This document shows, in pieces, positions 25,223 to 36,680 of a stretch of DNA of 64,000 bases. The translations under genes and the position numbers were made by a program. The DNA lies in contig NZ_CTDX01000011.1 in NCBI RefSeq assembly GCF_001375515.1, forward strand, positions 1-64,000, read 5' to 3'. Source of the stretch: Bacillus kwashiorkori. GTDB taxonomy: Bacteria; Bacillota; Bacilli; Bacillales; Caldibacillaceae. Numbering within the stretch: position 1 is the first letter of the stretch; the number at the start of each line of letters is the position of its first letter. The notes beneath the pieces are model-generated. The model was not told the DNA's origin, made no database searches, and saw only the letters and a program-made list of their open reading frames with translations.

Positions 25223-25357
25223 ATGAAAAGAACGTATCAACCAAAAAAACGTCAAAGAAGTAAAGTACATGGTTTTCGTGAAAGAATGAGTACAAAAAAC
25301 GGACGCAAAGTAATTGCAAGACGTCGACGTAAAGGTAGAAAAGTATTATCTGCATAA
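25223..25357 (+). CDS. rpmH: 50S ribosomal protein L34
   Basis: A 44-residue, extremely basic protein beginning [18 protein letters not shown] and ending with an [12 protein letters not shown]-type tail, the full L34 sequence pattern. GGGAGGTG lies 6 bases before the ATG. First gene of the right arm, directly beside oriC and upstream of rnpA, the almost universal bacterial arrangement. A terminator follows, so rnpA depends on read-through or its own promoter. Confidence 0.99.
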   Translation: MKRTYQPKKRQRSKVHGFRERMSTKNGRKVIARRRRKGRKVLSA

Positions 25358-25386
25358 GTCACTGGCTAATCAGTGGCTTTTTTTAT
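25358..25386 (+). terminator. rpmH terminator
   Basis: Directly after the rpmH stop, GTCACTGGCTAATCAGTGGC forms a short hairpin (CACTG/CAGTG with flanking pairs) followed by TTTTTTTAT. Confidence 0.8.
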
Positions 25387-25428
25387 AGCTTATGTTTGTT
25401 ACATTAAACATAAATAGTAGGTGTAAAG

Positions 25429-25788
25429 ATGAGAAAGAAATTCCGATTAAAAAAGGATCAAGACTTTCAGTTAGTATTTAAAAAAGGGAAATCTTTTGCT
25501 AATAGACAGTTTATTATTTATAAAAATGAAAAAGAGAAGCAAGCATTTTTTCGAATTGGTTTATCAGTAAGTAAGAAAATAGGCAATGCCGTTACTAGAA
25601 ACAGAATTAAAAGATACATACGCCAAACATTTCATGAACTAAATGACCAAATTGCAAAAAACTATGATTATGTCGTGATTGCTCGAAAGCCAGCAGCAGA
25701 AATGAGTTTTAAAGAAGTGAAAAACAGTCTCATCCATGTTTTAAAAATTGCTAGAGTACTGAACCAAAATAAAGAAGGAAGTAAGTAA
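25429..25788 (+). CDS. rnpA: Ribonuclease P protein component
   Basis: A 119-residue basic protein with the RNase P signature ([22 protein letters not shown] appears as [15 protein letters not shown] followed by [10 protein letters not shown]). It binds the RNase P RNA and helps remove 5' leaders of pre-tRNAs. AGGTG lies 6 bases before the ATG. It sits between rpmH and spoIIIJ as in nearly all Bacillota. Confidence 0.97.
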   Translation: MRKKFRLKKDQDFQLVFKKGKSFANRQFIIYKNEKEKQAFFRIGLSVSKKIGNAVTRNRIKRYIRQTFHELNDQIAKNYDYVVIARKPAAEMSFKEVKNSLIHVLKIARVLNQNKEGSK

Positions 25789-25890
25789 GTGAATAATGGT
25801 TAAAAAATAGTTGAAAATTTGTTTATTCTCTATGAAAATAGGTAAGAAAGATGATAATATATTATTAAAAAGGCAGGGGGAGCTTTTTTA

Positions 25891-26673
25891 GTGAAGAAAT
25901 CGTTAACAATCATTAGTTTAATTTTTCTCGTATTATTATTATCCGGTTGTACAGAGGTAAACGAACCTATTAGTCCGGATAGTACTGGAATATGGAATCA
26001 ATTTTTTGTTTATCCGCTTTCATGGTTAATTATAAAAATTGCCCATTTATTCGGAGGTACATGGGGTTATGGACTTTCTATTATTATCGTAACAATCATT
26101 ATACGCACAGCGATATTGCCATTAATGATTCACCAAATGAAAAGTATGAAAATGATGCAACAAATGCAGCCGGAAATTGAAAAGTTAAAGCAAAAATATA
26201 CTTCAAAAGATGCTGTAACCCAAAGAAAATTGCAAGAAGAACAAATGTTATTAATGCAAAAACTTGGTGTGAATCCTTTAGCTGGATGCTTACCAATATT
26301 AATTCAAATGCCAATATTAATTGCTTTCTACCATGCGATTGTACGGACAAAGGAAATACAGGCTCACTCTTTTTTATGGTTTGAGTTAGCAAGTCCAGAT
26401 CCATTTTTTATTTTACCAATTATTGCAGCTTCGACAACATTTTTACAACAAAGGATAACAATGGCAGGTAATCCAAATCAAAATCCGCAAACAGCGATGC
26501 TTATGTGGATGATGCCATTTATGATTCTAGCATTTTCTTTATTTGTACCTGCTGCGCTGCCATTGTATTGGATTGTTGGAAACATTTTTTCTATCGTACA
26601 AGCTAAGTTTATTAAAACACCAGAAATTAATGTCCAAACTGCTTCTGGTCGTCCGGGAGGAAAGAAAAAGTGA
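25891..26673 (+). CDS. spoIIIJ: Membrane protein insertase SpoIIIJ (YidC/OxaA family)
   Basis: A 260-residue lipoprotein-type insertase. The signal peptide ends in a lipobox LLLSGC (Cys20 predicted lipidated), followed by five membrane segments with the conserved hydrophilic-groove region ([24 protein letters not shown]) and the GGCLP-type loop ([13 protein letters not shown]). In B. subtilis SpoIIIJ inserts membrane proteins and is needed for sigma-G activation in the forespore. Start GTG with AGGGGGAG 9 bases upstream. It overlaps jag by 4 bases. Confidence 0.96.
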   Translation: MKKSLTIISLIFLVLLLSGCTEVNEPISPDSTGIWNQFFVYPLSWLIIKIAHLFGGTWGYGLSIIIVTIIIRTAILPLMIHQMKSMKMMQQMQPEIEKLKQKYTSKDAVTQRKLQEEQMLLMQKLGVNPLAGCLPILIQMPILIAFYHAIVRTKEIQAHSFLWFELASPDPFFILPIIAASTTFLQQRITMAGNPNQNPQTAMLMWMMPFMILAFSLFVPAALPLYWIVGNIFSIVQAKFIKTPEINVQTASGRPGGKKK

Positions 26674-27302
26674 AACAAGTAACGGCTACTGGCCCATCTA
26701 TTGAAGAAGCGGTGCAAAATGCTTTACTAGAATTAAATACAACGGAAGATCGTGTGGAAGTAAAAATTATTGACGAAGGGAAAAAAGGGATTTTTGGAGT
26801 TTTCGGTTCACGTCCTGCAGTAGTGAAAGTAACAGTTGTCATTAATCCAATTGCGGAAGCAGAAAAATTTTTGAAAGCTGTTTGTTCAGAGATGGATATT
26901 GATGTGCAGATTAATATTGAACAAGAAGATAGAAATGTACGGTTTGAATTAACAGCTGATAAGGCCGCTTTATTAATTGGTAAAAGAGGACAAACATTAA
27001 ATGCTTTACAAAGCTTGACACAGCTATTGTTAAATCGGTACTCAGAACAATTTATGATTGTACAGTTGGATGCGGAAAATTACCGTAAAAAGCGCGAAGA
27101 GAGTTTAACTATTTTAGCAAATAGGCTTGCAAGTAAAGTAGTCCGAGAAAAAAAGGAAGTAAAATTAGAGCCAATGCCTTCGTATGAAAGGAAAATTATT
27201 CATGCGGCATTATCTGGTAATAAGGAAGTTACTACATATTCAGTAGGTTCTGATCCGAATCGTCATTTAGTAATAGCACCAAATAGTAGTGTTAATAAGT
27301 AA
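26670..27302 (+). CDS. jag: RNA-binding protein Jag (KhpB)
   Basis: A 210-residue cytoplasmic protein with three parts: a Jag N-terminal domain (residues 1-55), a KH domain (about 75-150, with the [13 protein letters not shown] GxxG loop) and an R3H domain near the C-terminus ([16 protein letters not shown]). Partner of KhpA-like proteins in RNA binding. The GTG start overlaps the spoIIIJ stop (4 bases), so the two are translationally coupled. Confidence 0.96.
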   Translation: MKQVTATGPSIEEAVQNALLELNTTEDRVEVKIIDEGKKGIFGVFGSRPAVVKVTVVINPIAEAEKFLKAVCSEMDIDVQINIEQEDRNVRFELTADKAALLIGKRGQTLNALQSLTQLLLNRYSEQFMIVQLDAENYRKKREESLTILANRLASKVVREKKEVKLEPMPSYERKIIHAALSGNKEVTTYSVGSDPNRHLVIAPNSSVNK

Positions 27303-27614
27303 TTATTAATTTATGAACCTGTCAAAACTTAACTGATTTTCATACGAATAATCAGTATAGGGGATAGGTTCTTTTTTTGTCTACTTGTCGCTTTTAGAAT
27401 TTCTACAGTAAATTTCTTATACAAGATTAATTAACATGGGGATAATTATTGAATAAAAAAGAAAGATTAATTTATTCACATGTGAATAAGTTTATTTTCC
27501 ATAACTTTCGTTTTAAAATATAGTATGATATTCTATTTCAAGATATCCACAAAGAAAAAAATAGCGTATTTTATTAATAGATTTTTTTGACAACACATTG
27601 GAGGTGACTAATGA
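27303..27614. other. jag-mnmE intergenic region with terminator
   Basis: A hairpin of GAACCT (27315) with AGGTTC (27366-27371), with an inner ACTGATT/AATCAGT stem, is followed by TTTTTTT and ends the rpmH-jag operon. Downstream, ATATCCACA near 27543 resembles a DnaA box, and TTCACATGTGAA is a perfect palindrome at about 27476-27487. The mnmE promoter must lie here but no confident -35/-10 pair could be picked. Confidence 0.6.
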
Positions 27615-29000
27615 ATGGATTATGATACAATTGCTGCTATTTCTACCCCGTTAGGTGAAGGTGCAATCGGAATAGTAAGGATAACAGGAAATAATGCTAT
27701 TGCAATAGCAGACAAAATATATGTAAGCCCAACTGGGAAAAACTTAAAAAACGCAAAATCACATACCATTCATTATGGATATATAGTAGATCCAAAAACA
27801 GCAGAAAAGATGGAAGAAGTAATGGTATCGGTAATGAGAGGACCGAAAACATTCACAAGAGAAGATGTAATAGAAATAAACTGTCATGGTGGCATATTGT
27901 CAGTTAATCGTATTCTTGAATTGGTGCTTACTAACGGTGCAAGGTTGGCAGACCCAGGGGAATTTACGAAACGGGCATTTTTAAATGGACGGATTGACTT
28001 ATCCCAGGCGGAAGCAATTATGGATCTAATTCGTGCAAAAACAGATCGAGCGATGAATGTTGCACTAGGGCAAATGGAAGGTCGGCTTTCCAAACTAATT
28101 CAAAAGTTACGACAAGAAATATTAGAAGTATTAGCACATATTGAAGTAAATATTGATTACCCGGAATATGATGATGTAGAAGAAATGACTAACAAAATGC
28201 TATTGGAAAAAGCAACATATATTAAATCTGAACTTGCACTATTATTAGAAACGGCAAAACAGGGAAAAATATTAAGAGAAGGACTAAAGACAGTTATTAT
28301 TGGCAGACCAAATGTCGGAAAATCCTCTTTGTTAAATAGTTTTGTTCATGAAAATAAAGCAATAGTAACGGATATACCCGGTACAACGAGAGATGTTATC
28401 GAAGAGTATGTAAATATTCGTGGGATTCCACTAAAATTAGTTGACACTGCTGGTATTAGGGAAACAGAAGACTTAGTTGAAAAAATTGGTGTAGAACGTT
28501 CTAGACAAGTAATAAAACAAGCGGATTTAGTACTATTAGTTTTAAATAATAATGAAGAACTAACACCTGAAGATGAACAATTATTTTCTTTAATAGAAAA
28601 TTTAGATGCTGTAATCATTATTAATAAAATAGATTTACCAAAAAGAATGGATGAAGAAAAAGTTAAACAATTAGCAGCAGGGCGTAAAATTATAACTACA
28701 TCCATAAAAGAAAGTAAAGGAATCGATGAATTAGAGAAAACGATCGCAAATATGTTTTTTGCTGGTGAAATAGGTAGTGATGACTTAACGTATGTAACAA
28801 ATGCAAGACATATTGCATTAATAAACGAAGCATTACAATCTATTAATGATGTGCTATTTGGTATAGAATCGGATGTCCCAATTGATATTCTACAAATTGA
28901 TATGACGAAAACATGGGAATTACTTGGAGAAATTATTGGCGAAAATGTTCATGATGAACTAATTAATCAATTATTTTCTCAGTTTTGCCTTGGAAAATAG
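27615..29000 (+). CDS. mnmE: tRNA modification GTPase MnmE
   Basis: A 461-residue protein with the N-terminal dimerisation domain that binds a folate donor, a helical domain interrupted by a Ras-like G domain ([32 protein letters not shown]), and the C-terminal FCLGK motif. With MnmG it installs the 5-carboxymethylaminomethyl group on wobble uridine 34 of several tRNAs. GGAGGTGA lies upstream; an ATG at 27611 is out of frame. mnmG follows 23 bases downstream. Confidence 0.98.
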   Translation: MDYDTIAAISTPLGEGAIGIVRITGNNAIAIADKIYVSPTGKNLKNAKSHTIHYGYIVDPKTAEKMEEVMVSVMRGPKTFTREDVIEINCHGGILSVNRILELVLTNGARLADPGEFTKRAFLNGRIDLSQAEAIMDLIRAKTDRAMNVALGQMEGRLSKLIQKLRQEILEVLAHIEVNIDYPEYDDVEEMTNKMLLEKATYIKSELALLLETAKQGKILREGLKTVIIGRPNVGKSSLLNSFVHENKAIVTDIPGTTRDVIEEYVNIRGIPLKLVDTAGIRETEDLVEKIGVERSRQVIKQADLVLLVLNNNEELTPEDEQLFSLIENLDAVIIINKIDLPKRMDEEKVKQLAAGRKIITTSIKESKGIDELEKTIANMFFAGEIGSDDLTYVTNARHIALINEALQSINDVLFGIESDVPIDILQIDMTKTWELLGEIIGENVHDELINQLFSQFCLGK

Positions 29001-29023
29001 TTTTTATGTTAGGGGGTTTGTCC

Positions 29024-30925
29024 ATGTTCACATATGAAGCTGGACAATTTGATGTTATAGTAGTAGGTGCTGGTCATGCGGGCTGTGAAGCAGGTCTAGC
29101 CGCAGCTAGAATTGGCTGTAAAACATTAATGTTAACCATTAACTTAGATATGGTTGCTTTTATGCCATGCAATCCATCAATAGGTGGTCCCGCAAAAGGA
29201 GTTGTAGTACGGGAAATAGACGCTTTAGGTGGGCAAATGGCAAAAGTTATTGATAAAACACATATTCAAATGCGGATGCTTAATACTGGAAAAGGACCGG
29301 CAGTTCGTGCATTACGTGCACAAGCGGATAAAGTGTTATATCAACAAGTAATGAAACAAACGATAGAAAATGAACCGAATTTACAACTTGTACAAGGAAT
29401 GGTGGATCGTCTATTAGTTGAAAATGGAATTTGTAAAGGTGTAATTACGAAGACGGGAGCAATCTTCCGTTCTAAAACGGTTGTATTAACGACTGGAACG
29501 TTTCTTCGTGGAGAAATAATTATCGGTGAATTAAAATATTCAAGTGGTCCAAACAACCAACAACCATCCATAAAACTATCAGAACACCTAGAAGAATTAG
29601 GTTTTGACATTGTTCGTTTTAAAACTGGTACACCACCAAGAGTAAATAGTAAAACAATTGACTACTCAAAAACGGAAATTCAACCTGGAGATAAAGAACC
29701 GAGAGCATTCTCTTATGAAACAACAGAATATATTACAGATCAGCTACCTTGTTGGTTAACTTACACAACAGAGAAAACTCATCAGATTATTGATGCAAAC
29801 TTACATCGATCTCCAATGTTTTCTGGTATGATTAAAGGGTCTGGACCAAAATATTGTCCGTCGATAGAGGATAAAGTTGTTCGTTTTCATGACAAACCTA
29901 GACATCAAGTATTCCTTGAGCCTGAGGGTCGTCATACAGAAGAAGTATATGTGCAAGGGTTATCGACAAGTTTGCCTGAAGATGTACAACATCAATTAAT
30001 CGCAAGTGTACCTGGGCTTGAAAATGCACAAATGATGCGTCCTGGATATGCAATCGAATATGACTCGATTATTCCTACCCAACTTTGGCCAACACTAGAA
30101 ACGAAAAAGATAGAAAATTTATATACAGCTGGACAAATAAATGGGACAAGTGGCTATGAAGAAGCTGCGGCCCAAGGGATTATGGCAGGAATTAATGCTG
30201 CACATAAAGCTTTAGGAAAAAATAAAGAAGTAATCTTAAAACGTTCAGATGGCTATATTGGTGTGTTAATTGATGACCTTGTAACAAAAGGTGCCGCGGA
30301 ACCGTACCGATTGTTAACGTCAAGAGCGGAGTATCGATTATTATTAAGACATGATAATGCTGATTTACGATTAACCGAAATTGGCTATGAGGTCGGCCTC
30401 ATTTCAGAAGATCGTTACCAAAAATTTTTACAGAAAAAATCTGCAATAGAAGCGGAAATTAACCGTCTGCGCTCGATTATTATTAAACCAAATGAAAAAA
30501 CACAATCGCTAATTAGAAGTGTCGGTGGTAGTGAATTAAAAGATGGAATCAAAGCATCAGACTTATTGAAACGTCCAGAAATGACATATGAACATATTAA
30601 AGAACTCGTACCTTCTAATGAACCGCTGAATCATGAAATAGAAGAACAAGTAGAAATTCAAATAAAATATGAAGGCTATATTGAAAAATCCACACAACAA
30701 GTGGAACGGCTAAAGAAAATGGAAAATAAAAAAATTCCTTTAAATATTGATTACGATGCAATTAATGGATTAGCTAATGAGGCTCGTGAAAATTTGAAAA
30801 AAATACATCCGTTAACGTTGGCACAAGCTTCCCGCATATCTGGGGTAAATCCTGCTGATATTTCCATCCTTCTTGTTTATTTAGAACAAGGGAGAATTGC
30901 CCGCGTAAATAATGAAAATGATTAA
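29024..30925 (+). CDS. mnmG: tRNA uridine-5-carboxymethylaminomethyl modification enzyme MnmG (GidA)
   Basis: A 633-residue FAD protein. The Rossmann motif [17 protein letters not shown] lies near the N-terminus, the family signature [11 protein letters not shown] follows in the middle, and a helical C-terminal domain binds MnmE ([16 protein letters not shown]). It uses FAD in the joint MnmE-MnmG reaction at U34. ATG 29024 is chosen since AGGGGG lies 7 bases upstream; upstream in-frame starts lie within the mnmE end. Confidence 0.97.
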   Translation: MFTYEAGQFDVIVVGAGHAGCEAGLAAARIGCKTLMLTINLDMVAFMPCNPSIGGPAKGVVVREIDALGGQMAKVIDKTHIQMRMLNTGKGPAVRALRAQADKVLYQQVMKQTIENEPNLQLVQGMVDRLLVENGICKGVITKTGAIFRSKTVVLTTGTFLRGEIIIGELKYSSGPNNQQPSIKLSEHLEELGFDIVRFKTGTPPRVNSKTIDYSKTEIQPGDKEPRAFSYETTEYITDQLPCWLTYTTEKTHQIIDANLHRSPMFSGMIKGSGPKYCPSIEDKVVRFHDKPRHQVFLEPEGRHTEEVYVQGLSTSLPEDVQHQLIASVPGLENAQMMRPGYAIEYDSIIPTQLWPTLETKKIENLYTAGQINGTSGYEEAAAQGIMAGINAAHKALGKNKEVILKRSDGYIGVLIDDLVTKGAAEPYRLLTSRAEYRLLLRHDNADLRLTEIGYEVGLISEDRYQKFLQKKSAIEAEINRLRSIIIKPNEKTQSLIRSVGGSELKDGIKASDLLKRPEMTYEHIKELVPSNEPLNHEIEEQVEIQIKYEGYIEKSTQQVERLKKMENKKIPLNIDYDAINGLANEARENLKKIHPLTLAQASRISGVNPADISILLVYLEQGRIARVNNEND

Positions 30926-31096
30926 AGAGGAAATTAATTTTTATTTCCTCTTCCGTCTATAATATTTCAAATGGAAATATTATAATGAAATGTAACTAGT
31001 TAGATTGTATTAATCATAAACAAAAGATGCATTTCTTTGGTTGTAAATGCAAATGTTAGAAAAGAAAATTGCCATAGGCAGATTTAGGTGTTGCAA

Positions 31097-31810
31097 ATGA
31101 ATATAACTCAATTTCAAACGGAATTAAAAAAATACGCTATTACTTTATCTAATCAACAACTAATGCAATTTGAGAAGTATTTTTCCCTCTTAGTGGAATG
31201 GAATAAAAAAATAAATTTAACAGCAATTACAGAGAAAGAAGAAGTTTATATCAAACATTTTTTTGATTCCTTAACAGCAGCCTTTTATTATTCATTCAAT
31301 GATCAAACAATTTGTGATGTAGGTTCAGGAGCCGGTTTCCCTAGTATTCCATTAAAAATTGTATATCCCAACTTGAAAGTTTCCATTGTCGATTCGTTAA
31401 AAAAACGAATTTTATTTTTACAAGAATTAGCTGATGAATTACAACTAGATTCTGTTCAGTTTTACCATGATCGAGCAGAAACATTTGGACAAAATAATAA
31501 CTTTCGTGAACAATTTGATATAGTAACAGCTCGTGCAGTAGCTAAAATGTCGGTATTAAGTGAGTATTGTTTGCCATTAGTGAAAGTTGGCGGCACTTTC
31601 ATTGCGATGAAAGGTGCGGCTGGAGAAGAAGAATTAGCTGAAGGAAAAAAGGCAATTACATTGTTGGGCGGGGAAGTCGAATCAGTAAAAACATTATCTT
31701 TACCGAAAGATGAAAGTACTCGCAGATTACTTTTTATTAACAAGGTGAAAAAAACACCGAAAAAATATCCGCGCAAACCTGGAGTTCCTGCTAAAACACC
31801 AGTAATTTAG
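31097..31810 (+). CDS. rsmG: 16S rRNA (guanine527-N7)-methyltransferase RsmG
   Basis: A 237-residue SAM-dependent methyltransferase with the RsmG signatures [15 protein letters not shown] and the SAM-binding [15 protein letters not shown]; a basic tail follows ([14 protein letters not shown]). It methylates G527 of 16S rRNA; loss gives low-level streptomycin resistance in B. subtilis. ATG 31097 has AGGTG 6 bases upstream; TTG 31088 is the alternative. Position after mnmG and before noc is conserved. Confidence 0.97.
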   Translation: MNITQFQTELKKYAITLSNQQLMQFEKYFSLLVEWNKKINLTAITEKEEVYIKHFFDSLTAAFYYSFNDQTICDVGSGAGFPSIPLKIVYPNLKVSIVDSLKKRILFLQELADELQLDSVQFYHDRAETFGQNNNFREQFDIVTARAVAKMSVLSEYCLPLVKVGGTFIAMKGAAGEEELAEGKKAITLLGGEVESVKTLSLPKDESTRRLLFINKVKKTPKKYPRKPGVPAKTPVI

Positions 31811-32025
31811 TTCGAAAACATTTCAATTCCTCGTTTTTATAAGCGAGGATGTATCCTATTTAGTATCTTATTGTGTTATATAACAGTTTTATATTAGATG
31901 ATTAATAGAGTGTGATGATTTCAGAATTCATTTTAAATTTTATAAAAAAGCAGGAACTTTAAAGATTACATAGAAAATAATATGTAAGGGATTTTACCAA
32001 AAAGGTTAAAAGGTGGTGGTAGTTG

Positions 32026-32901
32026 GTGAAACATCCATTTTCCCGGATCTTTGGAATAGGTGAAAAAGAGGAAAGAGAAATTTCGGATAAGCCATTAGAG
32101 GAAGTTAATGAAACCGTAAAGGAAGAAAAAGAGGAAGTAAAACAAATACCTGTAACAAGAATTCAACCGAACCGTTTCCAGCCACGAACTATTTTTGATG
32201 AAGAAAAGATAGAAGAGTTAGCTAAAACCATTCATACACACGGTATCATTCAACCAATTGTAGTAAGAGAAATAGAAGTAGAAACATATGAAATTATTGC
32301 TGGGGAGAGAAGATTCCGAGCAGTGAAACAATTAGGTTGGGATACTGTACCTGCAATCGTCAAAAATATGAACGACAAGGAAACTGCATCCGTTGCCTTA
32401 ATAGAAAACCTCCAGAGGGAAGAACTCAGTCCGATTGAAGAAGCAATGGCTTATGGTAAATTAATAGAGATTCATGGATTAACTCAAGAAGCTTTAGCAC
32501 AGCGGTTAGGAAAAGGTCAATCTACAGTTGCTAATAAATTACGGTTACTGAAACTTCCACAATCGGTCCAAGATGCATTGTTAAATAAGTTAATCACTGA
32601 ACGCCATGCAAGAGCAATGATCCCGTTAAAAGATGAAGAAAAACAACTAAAATTGCTAAATGAAATTATCGAAAAAAATTTAAATGTAAAGCAAACGGAA
32701 GAACGGGTAATTAAATTAAATGCAACGGAAAAACCGAATAAACCAAAAAGGATTTCATTTAGCAAAGACATCCGAATAGCAGTTAATACTATTAGACAAT
32801 CTTTATCAATGGTAAATAAAAGTGGAATAAAGATAGATTCCAATGAAGAAGATCATGATGATTTCTATCAAATAACAATAAAAATTCCTAAAAAGAAATA
32901 G
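32026..32901 (+). CDS. noc: Nucleoid occlusion protein Noc
   Basis: A 291-residue ParB-family protein. The N-terminus starts [16 protein letters not shown], the amphipathic membrane-binding helix of Noc, followed by the ParB N domain with the CTP-binding GERRFRA and [14 protein letters not shown] motifs, then a helix-turn-helix ([27 protein letters not shown]) specific for Noc sites, and a C-terminal dimerisation domain. It stops the division machinery from assembling over the nucleoid. The GTG at 32026 is used (KHPFSR start). A Noc-type binding site is found at 51741. Paralogue of spo0J nearby. Confidence 0.96.
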   Translation: MKHPFSRIFGIGEKEEREISDKPLEEVNETVKEEKEEVKQIPVTRIQPNRFQPRTIFDEEKIEELAKTIHTHGIIQPIVVREIEVETYEIIAGERRFRAVKQLGWDTVPAIVKNMNDKETASVALIENLQREELSPIEEAMAYGKLIEIHGLTQEALAQRLGKGQSTVANKLRLLKLPQSVQDALLNKLITERHARAMIPLKDEEKQLKLLNEIIEKNLNVKQTEERVIKLNATEKPNKPKRISFSKDIRIAVNTIRQSLSMVNKSGIKIDSNEEDHDDFYQITIKIPKKK

Positions 32902-32915
32902 TTTTTCAACTAGCA

Positions 32916-32946
32916 AAAGACTGACAAGATTGGACAGTCTTTTTTC
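32916..32946 (+). terminator. noc terminator
   Basis: AAAGACTG (32916-32923) pairs with CAGTCTTT (32935-32942) and leads into a run of six T. Confidence 0.85.
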
Positions 32947-33162
32947 TTTTGGCTACAGATTGTTATTTTTTATTATATTATTGGATTAGCTACTTCACTT
33001 GACATAGAAAAATAGGAAAATATACATATAAATGCTCAGCTTATTTAAAATTATCTATTTTAATTATATTTCATTCATTAATCTTTTATGAAAAATAGTC
33101 TTTTTTTATTTTTTCATGTTAAAATATAATAAGTTTCATTTGTTTTGAAAGTAGGTGACTTC

Positions 33163-33924
33163 ATGAGTAAAGTTATTGCAATCGCTAACCAAAAAGGCGG
33201 GGTTGGCAAAACAACAACTTCAGTCAATTTATCCGCATGTTTAGCATATATAGGTAAAAAAGTATTGTTAGTAGACATTGACCCTCAAGGAAATGCAACA
33301 AGTGGAGTAGGGGTTGAAAAAGCAGATGTTTCACAATGTATTTATGATATTTTAATAGATGATGTAGACACAAAAAATGTTATCGTACCAACCCAAGTCG
33401 AGAATTTGTATGTTATTCCAGCAACAATACAATTAGCAGGAGCTGAAATTGAGTTAGTTCCAACAATTTCACGTGAAGTTCGATTGAAACGTTCCTTAGA
33501 ACAAGTAAAAGATCAATTTGATTATATTATTATTGATTGTCCGCCATCGTTAGGTTTATTAACAATAAATGCTTTAACTGCATCTGATGCGGTAATCATT
33601 CCAGTTCAATGTGAGTACTATGCTTTAGAAGGCCTAAGTCAATTGTTAAACACTGTCCGTTTAGTGCAAAAGCATTTAAACAAAGAACTAATGATAGATG
33701 GGGTTTTATTAACAATGTTAGATGCTCGTACTAACTTAGGTCTCCAGGTTATTGAAGAAGTGAAAAAGTATTTCCAAGATAAAGTGTATAAAACGATTAT
33801 ACCTAGAAATATTCGCTTAAGTGAAGCACCGAGTCATGGTCAGCCAATTATTACATATGACCCTAGATCACGGGGGGCTGAGGTGTATATTGAATTAGCA
33901 AAGGAAGTGGTGGTAAATGGCTAA
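33163..33924 (+). CDS. soj: Chromosome partitioning ATPase Soj (ParA)
   Basis: A 253-residue MinD/ParA ATPase with the deviant Walker A KGGVGKTTT (residues 11-19), Walker B-like IIIDCPPSLG and the DPQGNATSG motif. It dimerises on DNA with ATP, is released by Spo0J, and in B. subtilis also controls DnaA. ATG 33163 has AGGTGA 5 bases upstream. It overlaps spo0J by 8 bases, and the pair forms an operon. Confidence 0.97.
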   Translation: MSKVIAIANQKGGVGKTTTSVNLSACLAYIGKKVLLVDIDPQGNATSGVGVEKADVSQCIYDILIDDVDTKNVIVPTQVENLYVIPATIQLAGAEIELVPTISREVRLKRSLEQVKDQFDYIIIDCPPSLGLLTINALTASDAVIIPVQCEYYALEGLSQLLNTVRLVQKHLNKELMIDGVLLTMLDARTNLGLQVIEEVKKYFQDKVYKTIIPRNIRLSEAPSHGQPIITYDPRSRGAEVYIELAKEVVVNG

Positions 33925-34786
33925 AGGTCTTGGCAAAGGGTTAAACTCTTTATTTCCAGCAGCGATGGAAGCAGATGATAGTGAAACAGTACAAGAGATA
34001 AACATTTCGGAAATTCGGCCTAATCCGTATCAGCCACGGAAAATATTTAAAGAAGAAAGTATTGATGAGTTAAAACAATCCATTATAGAACATGGAATTC
34101 TTCAACCAATTATCGTTCGGAAAAGTATTAAAGGTTATGAAATCGTCGTAGGAGAGCGGCGATACCGTGCAGCTAAAGCAGGAAGTCTTGAGAAAATTCC
34201 TGTAGTCATTCGGAAAATGAATGATCGGGAAATGATGGAATTAGCTGTTTTGGAAAACTTACAGAGAGAAGACTTAACTCCTATTGAAGAAGCGGCTGCA
34301 TATCAAATGTTAATGGAAAAATTAAACGTAACTCAAGAAGAATTAGCAAAACGATTAGGGAAAAGCCGCCCACATATTGCTAACCATATTAGACTCCTTG
34401 CTTTACCAAAAGAAATTCAACAACTTATTAATGACGGAAAAATTTCAATGGGGCATGGACGCGCATTATTAGGATTAAAGAGAAAAGAAAAAACAACGGC
34501 AATCGTAGAAAAAATAATAAAAGAACAATTAAATGTACGCCAATTAGAAATGTTAATTCAACAACTGAACGAAAATGTTTCACGTGAAACATCGAAGAAA
34601 AAAGAAAAAAAAGATGTATTTATTATGGAACAAGAAACAAATTTAAGAAATCGATTTGGTACAACAGTAAAAATTAAACAAACAAAAAATAAAGGAAAAA
34701 TCGAAATAGAATTCTTTTCAAAAGATGACTTAAATCGGATTTTAGAAATGTTAAATCCAGATGATTTAAATCCAGGAGATTTTTAA
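33917..34786 (+). CDS. spo0J: Chromosome partitioning protein Spo0J (ParB)
   Basis: A 289-residue CTP-dependent DNA clamp. It begins MAKGLGKGLNSLFP (conserved N-terminal Soj-activating peptide), has the CTP-binding motifs GERRYRAAKAG and ENLQREDLTPIEEA, a helix-turn-helix (LNVTQEELAKRLGKSRPHIANHIRLLALP) and a C-terminal dimer domain. It loads at parS and spreads, recruiting condensin. The gene contains its own parS at 34576-34591, as in B. subtilis. It overlaps soj by 8 bases. Confidence 0.97.
   Translation: MAKGLGKGLNSLFPAAMEADDSETVQEINISEIRPNPYQPRKIFKEESIDELKQSIIEHGILQPIIVRKSIKGYEIVVGERRYRAAKAGSLEKIPVVIRKMNDREMMELAVLENLQREDLTPIEEAAAYQMLMEKLNVTQEELAKRLGKSRPHIANHIRLLALPKEIQQLINDGKISMGHGRALLGLKRKEKTTAIVEKIIKEQLNVRQLEMLIQQLNENVSRETSKKKEKKDVFIMEQETNLRNRFGTTVKIKQTKNKGKIEIEFFSKDDLNRILEMLNPDDLNPGDF
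34576..34591. promoter_or_regulatory. parS site (inside spo0J)
   Basis: TGTTTCACGTGAAACA is a perfect 16-bp palindrome matching the ParB loading-site consensus TGTTNCACGTGAAACA. Confidence 0.96.
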
Positions 34787-34810
34787 TAAATCCGGATCAA
34801 AAGAGAATGG

Positions 34811-34838
34811 AATAAGCCGAATATGGCTTATTTTTTTT
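34811..34838 (+). terminator. soj-spo0J terminator
   Basis: AATAAGCC (34811-34818) pairs with GGCTTATT (34825-34832), followed by TTTTTTT. Confidence 0.88.
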
Positions 34839-35054
34839 GTACCGTTTTCTATTAAAATTTATAAACATTGTCTAGATGATACAAATAGTACATAATAATG
34901 GTATATTATAATGGAAAAATGGCGTATATAAGAAGTCTGTTATAATACAAAGCTGTCAAAAAAATAATAATTTGTCATTTTGAAAGAAGGAAGGATTGGA
35001 AAAATTGACATGTGATTTTTTAACTAGAAAAAATGTTTGTATGAAGGTGAAACT

Positions 35055-35762
35055 ATGGTATTGTTAGGGACTATTGTAAATACCATTTTAATAATTGTCG
35101 GTTCGGTAATAGGAATGTTTTTAACAAAAATACCAGAATCGATGAGAGATACTGTCACAAAAGGGATTGGATTAACAGTAATGGTGTTAGGATTACAAAT
35201 GGGCATCCAAAGTAATAATTTTTTAATAATCATTATTAGTATCGTCTTTGGTGCAGTAATAGGAGAAATACTGGATCTGGATGGAAAATTAAATAAGGTT
35301 GGACAAAAATTAGAAAAACGAATTAATAGATTCTATCAAGGGAATATTGCTCAAGGTTTTATTACTGCTACTTTAATATTTGTTATCGGTGCGATGGCAG
35401 TCGTTGGAGCATTGGATAGTGGTATTCGCGGTGATCATCAAGTACTTTATACAAAAGGAATGATTGATGGATTTACTGCACTTATTTTAACTACAACTTT
35501 AGGAATAGGAGTTATTTTTTCAAGTATATCTGTTTTTCTCTATCAAGGAACCATTACATTATTAGCAACACAAATTGAAAGAATTGTCCCTGACTTACTA
35601 ATGGACTCCATTATTGTTGAACTAACAGCTGCAGGAGGAATAATGATATTTGCTATCGGATTAACATTGGCTGGAATAATGAAAATTAAAGTGGCCAATT
35701 TGCTTCCTGGTTTATTTGTCGTATGTTTGTTAGTACCTTTATTCAGTTATTTAAATCTTTAA
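35055..35762 (+). CDS. DUF554 family membrane protein
   Basis: A 235-residue integral membrane protein with about six to seven hydrophobic segments and Gly-rich helices (LLGTIVNTILIIVGSVIGMF, VIGAMAVVGALDSGIRGDH). The GALDSGIRGDH segment is typical of the DUF554 (YqgA/YdfK-like) family, whose transport role is not established. ATG 35055 is chosen for GAAGGTGA 5 bases upstream. It lies between spo0J and yyaC and converges with yyaC with only 4 bases between stops. Confidence 0.82.
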   Translation: MVLLGTIVNTILIIVGSVIGMFLTKIPESMRDTVTKGIGLTVMVLGLQMGIQSNNFLIIIISIVFGAVIGEILDLDGKLNKVGQKLEKRINRFYQGNIAQGFITATLIFVIGAMAVVGALDSGIRGDHQVLYTKGMIDGFTALILTTTLGIGVIFSSISVFLYQGTITLLATQIERIVPDLLMDSIIVELTAAGGIMIFAIGLTLAGIMKIKVANLLPGLFVVCLLVPLFSYLNL

Positions 35763-35766
35763 AGGA

Positions 35767-36366
35767 TTAGCTAATCGTTTCTTCTTTTGATACTTGTAAT
35801 TGGTATTTATATAGTAAGCCAGCCTTATAAATTCCGTCTGTTATTGCTTTAGCTAACTGCATAACTAAGAAGAGTCTTGTGTTTTGTAAGACGAAAAATT
35901 CCATATATCCGCTAACATTTACAATTCCGGTAATATGGATGTCACCGATAAGAGGCAATACTTTATTCACCCCAGCACCTGGTTTTAAAGGGCCAGATTT
36001 TATTTCAATTGTCCCAACGTTTTTAACTTGACCTAGGCATGCATCAATTGCAACAATAAACGAACGCTGATGATTCTGATTTATTGTATCAATCGTTTCC
36101 TGCAAATTTACCGCATGAACAGGTGATTCAATAGTACCGTAAATATAAAAATTGCTTGGAAAATATTTTTCCTGTAAAAATGTACCTACAAGTGGTCCTA
36201 AAGAATCGCCAGTTGAACGGTCCGTTCCGATACATATAAAAACAATATCTATACTAGGGTCTAATGGTAAGTATGTAAATAATTGATTTGCTATTTTTGT
36301 AGGAGCTAATACATCCTTCCAAAGGATTTTGTCGTTTTTTTGTTTCGTAAATGATTGTTTAAACAT
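35767..36366 (-). CDS. yyaC: Spore protease-like protein YyaC
   Basis: A 199-residue protein of the YyaC family, related to the germination protease Gpr. Visible motifs are CIGTDRSTGDSLGPLVG (a conserved Asp region), the SPVHAVNL segment and ACLGQVKNVG. The family is restricted to spore formers; the substrate is not known. ATG 36366 has GGAGG 6 bases upstream; a longer in-frame start five codons earlier has none. It is one of the few minus-strand genes on the right arm, as in B. subtilis, fitting separate, sporulation-specific expression. Confidence 0.9.
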   Translation of the reverse strand: MFKQSFTKQKNDKILWKDVLAPTKIANQLFTYLPLDPSIDIVFICIGTDRSTGDSLGPLVGTFLQEKYFPSNFYIYGTIESPVHAVNLQETIDTINQNHQRSFIVAIDACLGQVKNVGTIEIKSGPLKPGAGVNKVLPLIGDIHITGIVNVSGYMEFFVLQNTRLFLVMQLAKAITDGIYKAGLLYKYQLQVSKEETIS

Positions 36367-36680
36367 TGTCTTCCTCCGCAACTGTTTTCTGTATTAACAG
36401 TTTAGTAAGTTGCTTGCTTTTTTATACATGGAAAACAAAAATTGTCCAATCAGTAAAGAAACTCTCTCAATATATAAGGTCATCTTTATTAATGTTGCAA
36501 CATTAACATATAGTAGCTTTTTGCTTGAAAGTTATTTACGGTGAAATCCACGCCAGAAACATGTAAAAGAGCGGAATTTTTCTTAATTATAGAATTTAAG
36601 TTTTTAAATGGCATTATTATGGAATAATGATTATGATAAGTCTAGGTATATATTTTTTCATAGGATTGGAGGGGAGTTTT

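Noticed and set aside
33465-33482. TTTCACGTGAAG inside soj as a fourth parS
   Set aside because: About five mismatches outside the CACGTG core; the other three sites fit the consensus fully.
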